Assembly: GCA_046542305.1 (NCBI GenBank)
Contig: JBKHBQ010000042.1
Location: 1 to 20,285, forward strand
Direction: 5' to 3'
DNA: 20,285 nucleotides
Source of the DNA: JBKHBQ01 sp046542305
GTDB taxonomy: Bacteria; Bacteroidota; Bacteroidia; Bacteroidales; 4484-276
A model generated the notes under the pieces. The model did not search any database and had not been told where the DNA came from. It was given only the letters and a program-made list of their open reading frames with translations. The number at the start of each line of letters is the position of its first letter. Position 1 is the first letter of the stretch. The position numbers were made by a program, and so were the translations under genes. Shown in pieces: positions 1 to 8,154 of this stretch.

Positions 1-491
1 ATGGTGGCTTCAAGGGCAGCCATATCGGCCTCGCCATCCTGCATATTTCCCAGTTGCTTCTTCTGATAGTCGCACTGCACATCCACAACCACCACATCGG
101 CAAGGCTCAGCACATCGCTGTTGTAGGTTGCTACAAGTGTTTTACTGTCATTTACACAACGACCGATCAACACATCCACCTCAGGATCTTCGGCCTTTAC
201 GGGTGATTCGCCGCGGTTGAGCAACGGAATTTTCCAAAAGCTGCGCACGCTGGGCCGCTGGCAACCGATCACGAATTTGGAGTTATTTCCGTGTTCGTTC
301 TTTGTATCGGCCACGATGGCCGCCATTACGGCACCTACAAAGCCAACACCCATCACCACGACGATTTCCTGCCCTTTGCTGCGGGCATCCTTAACCAGCC
401 GCTCAATCCGTTGAAATTCTCCTTCATATTCCTCTGCTGCAGGCAGGGTAAATTTTTCCCCGGCAGGACTGACTGAATGTTTGTTTTCCAT
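1..491 (-). CDS. Nucleotide-sugar dehydrogenase (UDP-glucose/GDP-mannose dehydrogenase family), N-terminal part
   Basis: This is the N-terminal 163 residues of a gene that continues past the left edge. Enzymes of this family oxidise the C6 hydroxyl of an NDP-sugar to a carboxylate with NAD+, supplying uronic acids for surface polysaccharide. The start is the ATG at 489-491 (MENKHSVSPAGEKF). The NAD-binding glycine loop is seen as VVMGVGFVGAVMAA at about residues 45-58. It is followed by a family-typical stretch with SFWKIPLLNRGESP and EDPEVD at about 84-104. Then come LVATYNSDVLSLADVVVVDVQ and a lysine-rich CDYQKK segment. The catalytic Cys region lies outside the window, so the substrate (UDP-glucose, UDP-ManNAc or other) cannot be decided. 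The gene starts 16 bp after the pheT stop with no terminator between them, so it is probably co-transcribed with pheT. Confidence 0.85.
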   Translation of the reverse strand, partial: MENKHSVSPAGEKFTLPAAEEYEGEFQRIERLVKDARSKGQEIVVVMGVGFVGAVMAAIVADTKNEHGNNSKFVIGCQRPSVRSFWKIPLLNRGESPVKAEDPEVDVLIGRCVNDSKTLVATYNSDVLSLADVVVVDVQCDYQKKQLGNMQDGEADMAALEAT

Positions 492-507
492 AACCAATAT
501 TATTAGA

Positions 508-2970
508 TTATCTTAATGTTGCATTTGCCTTCGATTCAAAGGTCTTCAGAATTTTGTGCATGGTTTTGTCGATCACCTTATCGGTAAGCGTCTTCCGCTC
601 ATCCTGCAGGATAAAACTCAGGGCATACGATTTTTTTCCATTTCCGATCTTATCGCCTTCGTACACATCGAAAAGGCTCACCTCCTTCAGGATATTGCGT
701 TCGGTGTCGAAAGCCAGCTTTTTCAGTTCGGCAAATTCCACCGATTGATCTACCACCAGCGCCAGATCGCGGCGAACTTCAGGGAACTTTGGCACAGGCA
801 CGTATGCCACACGGTGATGCTTCATCAGGTGCATCAGCATATCCCAGTTGATATCCGCTGCATAAACCGCCTGGCGGATTTCGAAGTTTTTCAGGACTTT
901 TTTATGGATCTGACCCAGCCGGATCACCTCGCGCCCCTGATGGCTGAACAGCAATCCGGTTTCATAAAGGTTGTCCGAAAGGGTGGTGACCTCCCAGTTT
1001 TCCTGGTCCAGGTTCAGCCGCTTGAGGATATTTTCCACATAAAATTTCAGGAGATAAAGATCGGCTTCACGATCTTCCTGATACCAGCTTTCGCGATTGG
1101 CTCTGCCGGTAACAAGAAGCGCAAGGTGCGTGGCTTCATGGTATTTGGAGAGAATATCTTTCCTGCCGGTTTTGGATTGATCCAGTGAATAGATATTCCC
1201 GAATTCATAAAACTTCAAATCCGGGTTTTTGCGGTTTAGGTTGTAAATGATGCTTTCCAATCCGGAGGTAATCAGGCTTTGACGCATCACGCCCAGATCG
1301 GCGCTAAGCGGATTCATGATCTTTACGTCCTCTTCCGGCTTTAGAAAATCCAGTTTTTCGGCATGGGAAGCCTTTGTAAGTGAATTGTTCATGATTTCGG
1401 CAAAGCCATTCCCCGAAAGGAAATCCGCCACCAGATTCTGAACACGCTCACGGTCGGTTTTTTCAATGAATGACAGGGACGACCTTAACTGGTCAGGAAA
1501 TTCAACATTGTTGTAGCCGTAAATGCGCAGGATTTCCTCGATGATGTCGGCTTCGCGGGTGACATCGTTTTTGAAGGTAGGTACTTCAACCGTAAGGCCA
1601 TCTTCGTTCTGAGCGATGATCTCCATACCCAGCCAAATCAGGATGTCTTTAATGCGGTCGCGCTGGATTGTTTTGCCAATGAGGCGGTCCACATTTTTAT
1701 ATTTCACCTCTACCGACCACTTGCTGATGGGTTTGGGATAAACGTCCACCACTTCCGACGACACTGTGCCGCCGGCCAGTTCCCTGATCATCAGTGCAGC
1801 TCTTCTGAGCACATACGTGGTGGCATTGGGATCGGCGCCGCGCTCGAACCGGAACGACGAATCGGTGTTCAGTCCATGATAGCGGGCGGTCTTGCGAATG
1901 GTTTTCGGATCGAAATACGCGCTTTCGATAAAGATGTTTTTCGTGTTTTCAGTCACGCCAAAATCTTCGCCGCCAAACACACCGGCTATGCACATGCCTT
2001 CGATTTCGTTGCAGATCATCAGATCTTCACCCGAAAGCTCACGCTCAACTTCATCGAGGGTGGTGAATTTGGTGCCTTTCGGCAATTTTTTAATGATCAC
2101 TTTTTTCCCCGTGATTTTGTCGGCATCGAAGAAATGTGTCGGCTGGCCGGTTTCGTGCAGCAGGTAATTGCTGATATCCACCAGATTGTTGATAGGCCGC
2201 AAGCCGATGGCAAGAAGCCTGTTTTTCAGCCATTCGGGAGATTCCTTCACCTCCACGCCGGTCATGGTTACGCCTGAATACCTTGGGCATGCCTGCCCGT
2301 CCTCCACGATCACCTCAATGGGCAGGTCGTGGTTGTCCACTTTGAAACTGTCCGTACAAACCGTGAAAACCGACAGCGGATCATTGGAATTCATAAAATT
2401 CAGGGCTGCCACCAGATCGCGGGCAACACCCACGTGCGACATGGCGTCGGTACGATTGGGTGTGAGGCCGATCTCGAAAACCACATCCTCTTCCACATGA
2501 AAATAATCACGGGCGGATGAGCCGATTTCCACATCTTCGGGCAGCACCATAATTCCTTCGTGCGACTCACCCAGTCCCAGTTCATCTTCGGCGCAAATCA
2601 TCCCTTCGGAGACTTCACCCCGAATCTTAGCTTTTTTAATCTCGAAAGGCTGATCGTTGTTATAAAGTGTTGTTCCCACAGTAGCCACGGGAACAATTTG
2701 ACCTGCCGCCACATTTGGCGCTCCGCAAACGATGGGCAAAATATTTCCGCCTCCGATGTCCACGGTAGTCACACTAAGTTTATCAGCATCAGGATGTTTT
2801 TCGCAGGTCAGCACCTTTCCAATCACCACGCCATGCAGGCCGCCCCTTACGGTTTCGGTTTTTTCAAAGCTTTCTACTTCGAGGCCGGTATTGGTGAGAA
2901 TTTCGGCAAGTTTTTCAGGCTCAAGGTCGATCATCACATGCTCCTTCAGCCAGTTATAGGATATTTTCAT
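508..2970 (-). CDS. pheT: Phenylalanine--tRNA ligase beta subunit
   Basis: PheT is the 820-aa beta subunit of the cytoplasmic alpha2beta2 phenylalanyl-tRNA synthetase, which charges tRNA-Phe and edits mischarged Tyr. The length is normal for bacteria. The domains appear in the usual order. The OB-fold tRNA-binding domain is at about 40-150 (HPDADKLSV, then VCGAPNV and KIRGEVSEGMICAEDELGLG). The B3/B4 editing region begins near 165 (GLTPNRTDAMSHVGVARDL) and includes HFFDADKI and SSFRFERGADP. The B5 region has VPTFKNDVTREADIIEEI. The C-terminal FDX-ACB anticodon-binding domain occupies the last 95 or so residues (PVPKFPEVRRDLALVVD). I chose the ATG at 2970 because MKISYNWLKEHV is the conserved PheT N-terminus. 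An in-frame GTG at 3156 would add 62 unconserved residues. The alpha subunit gene pheS is not in the window. Confidence 0.98.
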   Translation of the reverse strand: MKISYNWLKEHVMIDLEPEKLAEILTNTGLEVESFEKTETVRGGLHGVVIGKVLTCEKHPDADKLSVTTVDIGGGNILPIVCGAPNVAAGQIVPVATVGTTLYNNDQPFEIKKAKIRGEVSEGMICAEDELGLGESHEGIMVLPEDVEIGSSARDYFHVEEDVVFEIGLTPNRTDAMSHVGVARDLVAALNFMNSNDPLSVFTVCTDSFKVDNHDLPIEVIVEDGQACPRYSGVTMTGVEVKESPEWLKNRLLAIGLRPINNLVDISNYLLHETGQPTHFFDADKITGKKVIIKKLPKGTKFTTLDEVERELSGEDLMICNEIEGMCIAGVFGGEDFGVTENTKNIFIESAYFDPKTIRKTARYHGLNTDSSFRFERGADPNATTYVLRRAALMIRELAGGTVSSEVVDVYPKPISKWSVEVKYKNVDRLIGKTIQRDRIKDILIWLGMEIIAQNEDGLTVEVPTFKNDVTREADIIEEILRIYGYNNVEFPDQLRSSLSFIEKTDRERVQNLVADFLSGNGFAEIMNNSLTKASHAEKLDFLKPEEDVKIMNPLSADLGVMRQSLITSGLESIIYNLNRKNPDLKFYEFGNIYSLDQSKTGRKDILSKYHEATHLALLVTGRANRESWYQEDREADLYLLKFYVENILKRLNLDQENWEVTTLSDNLYETGLLFSHQGREVIRLGQIHKKVLKNFEIRQAVYAADINWDMLMHLMKHHRVAYVPVPKFPEVRRDLALVVDQSVEFAELKKLAFDTERNILKEVSLFDVYEGDKIGNGKKSYALSFILQDERKTLTDKVIDKTMHKILKTFESKANATLR

Positions 2971-3066
2971 GGTTATGATTATTTGCTGTACAGATTGAGA
3001 AAATTCCTGGATCAGCATAAAACATTGGGTGCCAAACCATTCATTTCCCTTTAAATTATAAGGTTG

Positions 3067-3074
3067 CAAATGTA
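3067..3074 (-). promoter_or_regulatory. Candidate pheT -7 promoter element
   Basis: On the minus strand this reads TACATTTG, an exact match to the Bacteroidota -7 consensus TAnnTTTG. It lies about 97 bp upstream of the pheT ATG and would give a leader of roughly 90 nt. I see no convincing TTG at the expected -33 distance, so this is a half-site only. Confidence 0.4.
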
Positions 3075-3184
3075 ATAAAATCATTGGTAAGACGCGGGGA
3101 ATTGCTTTTGGACCTATTACTATCGCATCATCTGCTATGGACAGATTTAGCCGCACGGATCAGGAGATCCTCGCGAGATGAGGT

Positions 3185-3363
3185 ACAATCAACCATGACA
3201 ACAATCACAACCATGACAATCATTCACAACCATAACAACAATCACAACCATAACAACCGTTCATAACCACCACAACCATTCACAACCATGACAACCATCA
3301 CAACCATGACAACCATCACAACCATCACAACCATGACAACCATCACAACCATCACATCCATCC
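3185..3363. repeat. 9-bp tandem repeat array (unit ACAACCATS)
   Basis: About 19 head-to-tail copies of a 9-bp unit, acaaccatg or acaaccatc, fill this stretch in the recG-pheT gap. From 3282 to 3353 the copies are exact apart from the last base, and their final bases run G C G C C G C C. The 27-bp block at 3300-3326 is therefore repeated exactly at 3327-3353. Towards lower coordinates the copies decay (acaacaatc, acaaccata, ataaccacc). Three copies are 10 bp long (3216-3225, 3253-3262, 3272-3281). The array is strongly strand-biased: A/C-rich on plus, G/T-rich on minus. It has no spacers, so it is not a CRISPR. It resembles a minisatellite expanding by slippage at one end. The rest of the gap (2971-3184 and 3364-3404) holds the candidate pheT promoter half-site and nothing else I can identify. 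Confidence 0.95.
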
Positions 3364-3404
3364 TTTCGCCGACTATCGCCTTGTTGCCTGATGGCTATCA
3401 TTCC

Positions 3405-5510
3405 TTAACTGATCCTGCTCCAGTCGTAATGATATTTTTGAAGCTCAAGTAACCGTCCGGCCATGACGGCATTTTCCGGCTTTTGCAAGCCGGGATCTTC
3501 CTCCAGAATTCCGGCGGCAAGATTGCGGGCGAATTTCAGGATCTGTTCGTCGCGTATGATGTCGGCGATTTTCAGGTCGAGCACACCACTCTGCTGGGTT
3601 CCGTGCATGTCGCCGGGGCCGCGGAGTTTCATATCCACTTCGGCAATTTCAAATCCATCAGTGGATTTCACCATCGTTTCGATGCGCTTTCGGCCATCGG
3701 CCGTCAATTTATAACCGGTCATCAGGATACAGAACGACTGATCGGCGCCGCGCCCTACCCTGCCGCGCAACTGATGTAGCTGCGACAATCCAAAGCGTTC
3801 GGCATTTTCGATCACCATCACCGAAGCATTCGGCACATCCACTCCCACTTCGATTACCGTGGTGGCCACCATAATCTGCGTTTCGCCCCGAACAAACCGC
3901 TGCATTTCATATTCCTTCTCCTCGGCTTTCATTTTGCCGTGCACAATGCTGATGGCATAATCCGGCAGGGGAAAACTCCGGCTCAGACTTTCATAGCCGT
4001 CCATCAAATCTTTTAAGTCGAGTTTTTCGGATTCCTGGATCAACGGATAAACCACATAAACCTGACGCCCCTCGGCGATCTGCCGCTTCATGAAATTAAA
4101 CAGTTGCGCTCGTTTACTATCGTAATAATGATAAGTCTGGATGGGTTTTCGCCCGGGCGGAAGCTCATCGATCACCGACACCTCCAGATCGCCGTACACG
4201 GTCATGGCAAGCGTTCGTGGAATGGGTGTGGCCGTCATAACCAGAACATGGGGCGGACTGGTATTTTTTTTCCAGAGCCTGGCACGTTGCGCCACGCCAA
4301 AGCGATGTTGCTCATCGATCACCACAAAACCCAGGTTTTTGAACTGCACCGTTTCCTCGATCAGGGCATGGGTTCCGATGAGGATATTTAAACCGCCGTC
4401 GGTTAGCGATTGATGCATGCGCTTGCGGTCGGGAGTTTTGGTGGATCCGGTCAGCAGTGCTATACTCAGTGGCATGTCCTTCAAAAATTTGCTGATGGTG
4501 GCGAAATGCTGCTGGGCCAAAATTTCTGTCGGTGCCATCAGCGTTGCCTGAAAACCATTGTCGATGGCAATAAGCATACACATCAATGCCACCAGTGTTT
4601 TGCCGCTGCCCACATCTCCCTGCAACAGCCGGTTCATCTGCTTTCCCGATCCCATATCGGCCCTGATCTCGCGAATCACCCGTTTCTGTGCACCTGTAAG
4701 TTCGAAGGGCAGAAACTGACTGTAGAAATTATTGAAATGTTCGCCCACCGTTGAAAACACATGCCCGTAAACCCTGGCTGTTCTGATATGCTTTTGCTTG
4801 AGCAGCGCAAGCTGAATAAAAAACAATTCTTCAAACTTCAGTCGTGCCTGGGCTTTTTGAAGCTGATTTTCATTTTCAGGATGATGAATATTGATGAATG
4901 CCTGCTCACGCGGGAGGAAACGGTATTTTTCCATGATCCCGCCCGAAAGTGTTTCAGGCACATGATTCTTCAATTGAAGCACCAGTGTTTTGGTGAGGCG
5001 GGCAATTCCACGGCTGTCGAGCCCGCGGTTCTTCAGCTTTTCACCTGAATTGTAGAAAGGCTGCAGTGTGGCGTTGAGCGGCGTTTCGAAATCGGCAACC
5101 AACTCAATTTCGGGATGGGCCAAATTGAACTTCCCGTTGAAATAGGATGGTTTTCCAAAAACCACGTATTCCGCATTTGGAATGATCTTTTTCAGGACCC
5201 ATTGCAATCCCTTAAACCATACCAGTTCGATGGCGCCGGTTTCATCCCTGAGATATCCTGTCAACCGCTTTGCTCTTCCCTGTCCCAGGGTTTGCAGGTT
5301 GGTGATTTTTCCCTTCAGTTGGATGAAGGTTTGCTCGTTGTTTACATCGATTACGCGGGCAAACCTGCTGCGGTCCACATAGCGAAAAGGAAAATAGTGA
5401 AGCAGGTCGTCGAAGGTGAAGATTCCCAGTTCCAATTTAAGCAGTTCAGCCCGTATTGGGCCCACACCTTTGAGATATTCGATGGGCGTGCTGAGGAAAT
5501 CCGACGACAT
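3405..5510 (-). CDS. recG: ATP-dependent DNA helicase RecG
   Basis: RecG is a 701-aa superfamily 2 double-stranded DNA translocase that remodels stalled replication forks and Holliday junctions. The wedge/OB-fold domain is at about 60-145 (FIQLKGKITN, YLRDETGAIELVWFKG). Walker A is GDVGSGKT at 298-305 and the Walker B box is DEQH at 399-402. Motif III is MTATPIPRT at about 425-433. The C-terminal helicase lobe carries VATTVIEVGVDVPNA at about 548-562 and QLRGRVGRG at 580-588, followed by the RecG C-terminal region. The start is the first in-frame ATG at 5510 (MSSDFLSTPIEYLKGVGP), which matches the usual RecG N-terminus; a TTG at 5537 would add nine residues. All motifs are intact. It lies downstream of gldN but is separated from it by a terminator. 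Confidence 0.98.
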   Translation of the reverse strand: MSSDFLSTPIEYLKGVGPIRAELLKLELGIFTFDDLLHYFPFRYVDRSRFARVIDVNNEQTFIQLKGKITNLQTLGQGRAKRLTGYLRDETGAIELVWFKGLQWVLKKIIPNAEYVVFGKPSYFNGKFNLAHPEIELVADFETPLNATLQPFYNSGEKLKNRGLDSRGIARLTKTLVLQLKNHVPETLSGGIMEKYRFLPREQAFINIHHPENENQLQKAQARLKFEELFFIQLALLKQKHIRTARVYGHVFSTVGEHFNNFYSQFLPFELTGAQKRVIREIRADMGSGKQMNRLLQGDVGSGKTLVALMCMLIAIDNGFQATLMAPTEILAQQHFATISKFLKDMPLSIALLTGSTKTPDRKRMHQSLTDGGLNILIGTHALIEETVQFKNLGFVVIDEQHRFGVAQRARLWKKNTSPPHVLVMTATPIPRTLAMTVYGDLEVSVIDELPPGRKPIQTYHYYDSKRAQLFNFMKRQIAEGRQVYVVYPLIQESEKLDLKDLMDGYESLSRSFPLPDYAISIVHGKMKAEEKEYEMQRFVRGETQIMVATTVIEVGVDVPNASVMVIENAERFGLSQLHQLRGRVGRGADQSFCILMTGYKLTADGRKRIETMVKSTDGFEIAEVDMKLRGPGDMHGTQQSGVLDLKIADIIRDEQILKFARNLAAGILEEDPGLQKPENAVMAGRLLELQKYHYDWSRIS

Positions 5511-5534
5511 GAGGCAGCAGGAATTGATTTCAGG

Positions 5535-5542
5535 CAAATATA
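5535..5542 (-). promoter_or_regulatory. Candidate recG -7 promoter element
   Basis: The minus strand reads TATATTTG here, an exact TAnnTTTG match 24 bp upstream of the recG ATG at 5510. It directly follows the U-tract of the gldN terminator, so any upstream promoter contacts would fall inside the terminator hairpin. The nearest TTG lies about 24 bp upstream, which is longer than usual, so the -33 element is uncertain. Confidence 0.45.
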
Positions 5543-5573
5543 AAACAAAAACTCCTCGCCGGATGGCAAGGAG
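5542..5573 (-). terminator. Rho-independent terminator of the T9SS gene run
   Basis: On the minus strand a 9-bp stem CTCCTTGCC / GGCGAGGAG (one G-U pair) closes a four-base ATCC loop. It is followed by TTTTTGTTTT. In plus coordinates the arms are 5565-5573 and 5552-5560, and the tract is 5542-5551. It starts 28 bp after the gldN stop and should end the gldKLMN transcript before recG. Confidence 0.88.
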
Positions 5574-5600
5574 CTTTATGAATTTTTTTTCCTTCAGGTG

Positions 5601-6482
5601 TTAGTATACCCAGAGTTCGCCTTCGAAATCGCGGATTTCCTCCTTCACCCTTTCGGCTTCGAGCAGCGCGTCAACGCCGGTGGCATAATCTCCGATATAG
5701 CGGTCGAACACATTGTCCTCTTTAATGATGTAGCTGCCGAAACGGCGCTGCAGGAACAACTGATCGTAGGAGAGGCGGTTGGCGCTGTTGTGGCGGTTGA
5801 ACACCTCATAGCGTGCCAGGAACGGGCGGATTTCAGGAAAATAGAGCCAGAACAGGGGCTCATATCCACGAAATTCTCCGGTTTGCGGATCGCGGTCTTC
5901 CCTTACCGGACAAATACCTATGATCCTCACCTGCATTTCCGATCGCTGCTTGTCGAAGATCCAGTCTTCCTTCACCCTCATGCGCTGTACATCCTGCGGA
6001 TTGAATGGATTGACCACCTTTTTGGTGATGACCTGGTTAGGATCGTTCGGATCGGCCGTTTCCACATAGAGGGTATCGGCCAGTTCCTTTTCGATCTGGT
6101 TGGCCGTCATCGGGATCAATTCTTCGAAATTATCCGTACTCGGATCGTATGAATATGCGGTAACCTCTCCGCTCAGGATCACATCCCACAGTACCTGCAT
6201 CAGGCTGCGCCAACGGCCCTGGGGGCGTTCAGGAAAATAAAGCGATTGATTGATCTTTTCACGGAAATCGATCACGCGCCACACACGCTTTTCCCAGAAT
6301 ACATCAGATTCGCGAAGATATGGATACGGAATGGGTTTCATGTCGTCGATATGAGCGCGGTCGTAAGCCCTGTCGGTCGGATTGGAAACCAGTTGCACCT
6401 GGTTGGCCGGCTGGGCTACGATCATCACACTGATCAGCATGAAAACCGTTGTGAATACTATTTGCAAATGCTTGTAACTCAT
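5601..6482 (-). CDS. gldN: Type IX secretion / gliding motility protein GldN (PorN)
   Basis: GldN/PorN is a 293-aa periplasmic protein. With the lipoprotein GldK/PorK it forms the large ring under the outer membrane that the T9SS motor is thought to drive. The N-terminus is a secretion signal (MSYKHLQIVF then a hydrophobic stretch to SVMIVAQ, about residues 8-23). The mature protein has the family's aromatic and charged core: IPYPYLRESDVFWEKRVWR at about 51-69, REKINQSLYFPERPQGRW, VLWDVILSGEVTAY and later RIIGICPVREDRD. The ATG at 6482 places the signal peptide at the extreme N-terminus. It is the last gene of the gldKLMN run, starting 26 bp after the gldM stop, and is followed by a strong terminator. 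Confidence 0.96.
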   Translation of the reverse strand: MSYKHLQIVFTTVFMLISVMIVAQPANQVQLVSNPTDRAYDRAHIDDMKPIPYPYLRESDVFWEKRVWRVIDFREKINQSLYFPERPQGRWRSLMQVLWDVILSGEVTAYSYDPSTDNFEELIPMTANQIEKELADTLYVETADPNDPNQVITKKVVNPFNPQDVQRMRVKEDWIFDKQRSEMQVRIIGICPVREDRDPQTGEFRGYEPLFWLYFPEIRPFLARYEVFNRHNSANRLSYDQLFLQRRFGSYIIKEDNVFDRYIGDYATGVDALLEAERVKEEIRDFEGELWVY

Positions 6483-6508
6483 ATGAATCTGTATTTTGAT
6501 TTCTTAAA

Positions 6509-8113
6509 TTAATTTACTGTCAGAATGATTGGCGACAAAGGCCTGTCGATTCCGTCGGGCCCTACAGCCACAATATTTTCAAACCAAACTTTCTGCCCCC
6601 GGTTTGCCGTATTGATCTGACGGATCATTTCCTCGGTCAGCCGGTTGTTATCAGAATCGCGCGACCAAATTTCCATTCCGCGCTGCAGGGTCATGGTAAA
6701 AGATTTGATCCTGTAGTCGAGATCGAATTCAAAGTCGCCGGGCATCTTCGGAATAATGGCTCCGGCAGCAATCAGAATGTTCCGGTTCACGGGCCCTTGC
6801 TTCTTATTTGCAATTAGTGCCACCGGATCAGGAAGTTTCTTTACCCTGAAGGTTTTTGCACCCATCTGACGGGTCTCTCCGTCGATGGTGGCACTCACGC
6901 TGATCACCGTTTCCTGTTGATCAACCGGCACTGTTACCGTCCAGTTTCCATCGGGAGCACGCTTGAGTGTTCCACTGGAAATCGAAGGTGTTATGCTTTC
7001 CTCGGGCACACCGGGTACCGAAATTTCCACCGGATTATCCACACCTACATAAAATACATTCATCTTAGTTGCTGAAACCGTAAGTGAAGGTTCAGCCACG
7101 AAATATTCATCATTAAAGAAATATTCATTCACTTCTCCCAGGCCACTCTTTACACGAATGATCCCTGCAAATTTTTTCTGCCCGAGTTCGTTTGCCGGAA
7201 GGGTTACCTTCACCTTACCCTGTTCGCCTTCGATAGGACGGGCGGAAGAGATCTGCCCTGCAGGTAATGAATCCACGCCCAGTTGCAAATATGCTTCCGG
7301 GGTTTGCTTGGTGTCGTAAGCTGCAATAATAATTTCGGCCTCATACTGGTCGCCGCGAAAAATGTAATTGCTCCTGGGCAGCACCTTGGCATCGATTTGA
7401 TCATATTTAAAGTCTTCAGCATCCACATCATCCAGCAGGAAGTTTACTATATCGAATTCGGCATTGTACACTTCGGTGATGATCTTGTTGAGGATCGTGA
7501 GGTCGGCCGCCAGGATCGAATGGTAAAAATTATACTGTATCCAGTTTAGCGGCATCCCGTCGGCATCGCGATAATCGCCTTCGGTATTCAGGCCGAGTTT
7601 AATTCTGTCGCGATCCTCCGGATCGATGAGCGAGAGCATATTCTCCCGGTATTCTTCAATCCTTCTTTTTAGTTCGATGCCATGACCTTTGGAACCGTCT
7701 TCGCTGTCGCCCATAAAATAATTGGTGGGCGTATCGTAATCATCAATATTTTTAATTTCAGAAGCTTCGACTGTTCTTGCAGAATCAACGGAAATACCTT
7801 CTGTTCGCGCAATGAGTTCGTGTTTCATCTGGTTGATGTATTCCACCATCTCATTGGAGAGGAGCTGTGCTTCCTGTGCTTTATCCCAATAAGGCCTTAC
7901 CTTGTTCTGATTGATCTGGTATTTATTTTCGAACGACTGGTAAGTTTCTTCCAGCTTTTCTGAAAAATTCTCGTTTGTCAGCTCCACGCTGTCGTTTACC
8001 ACGATGAAGGCGTCCAGCATTTCCTTGGATACGTTCAGAGCCAGCAAAGCCGTCAGCACCAGGTACATCATGGCAATCATCTTCTGACGCGGAGTTTCTT
8101 TGTATCCAGCCAT
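6509..8113 (-). CDS. gldM: Gliding motility / T9SS motor protein GldM (PorM)
   Basis: GldM/PorM is a 534-aa inner-membrane protein with one N-terminal transmembrane helix and a long periplasmic arm. Family members form a dimer inside a GldL pentamer, and the complex converts proton flow into movement of the secretion machinery. The start MAGYKETPRQKMIAMMYL is the conserved N-terminus, and the transmembrane helix covers about residues 12-30 (MIAMMYLVLTALLALN). Arg9 sits where the F. johnsoniae arginine known to pair with a GldL glutamate lies. The rest is the helical domain (about 40-220) and Ig-like beta domains to the C-terminus (SPIILTVN). It starts 41 bp after gldL and ends 26 bp before gldN. 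Confidence 0.98.
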   Translation of the reverse strand: MAGYKETPRQKMIAMMYLVLTALLALNVSKEMLDAFIVVNDSVELTNENFSEKLEETYQSFENKYQINQNKVRPYWDKAQEAQLLSNEMVEYINQMKHELIARTEGISVDSARTVEASEIKNIDDYDTPTNYFMGDSEDGSKGHGIELKRRIEEYRENMLSLIDPEDRDRIKLGLNTEGDYRDADGMPLNWIQYNFYHSILAADLTILNKIITEVYNAEFDIVNFLLDDVDAEDFKYDQIDAKVLPRSNYIFRGDQYEAEIIIAAYDTKQTPEAYLQLGVDSLPAGQISSARPIEGEQGKVKVTLPANELGQKKFAGIIRVKSGLGEVNEYFFNDEYFVAEPSLTVSATKMNVFYVGVDNPVEISVPGVPEESITPSISSGTLKRAPDGNWTVTVPVDQQETVISVSATIDGETRQMGAKTFRVKKLPDPVALIANKKQGPVNRNILIAAGAIIPKMPGDFEFDLDYRIKSFTMTLQRGMEIWSRDSDNNRLTEEMIRQINTANRGQKVWFENIVAVGPDGIDRPLSPIILTVN

Positions 8114-8154
8114 TTACTGTTTCAGTTTTATTTCAATTTTTGGTTTGATCAAAG

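Noticed and set aside
556..1188. 210-codon plus-strand frame inside pheT
   Set aside because: It lies wholly antisense to a conserved, intact pheT and has no family features; it is a shadow frame.
2971..3156. PheT N-terminal extension from a GTG at 3156
   Set aside because: The conserved PheT N-terminus begins at the ATG at 2970; the 62 extra residues match nothing and overlap the candidate promoter.
3157..3172. Small inverted repeat GGATC-AGGA-GATCC near the satellite
   Set aside because: A five-base stem with no T-tract is expected by chance and has no positional support.
3084..3266. Plus-strand 60-codon frame ending in Asn/His/Thr-rich residues
   Set aside because: Its second half is just the 9-bp repeat translated, it stops at a degenerate copy, and it has no recognisable domain or start signal.
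3185..3363. Repeat array considered as a CRISPR or a set of replication iterons
   Set aside because: Units are 9 bp head to tail with no spacers, no cas genes are near, and no replication initiator gene or origin context is visible.
2971..3404. Phe-rich leader peptide or T-box controlling pheT
   Set aside because: I found no short frame rich in Phe codons and no T-box-like sequence or terminator in the gap.
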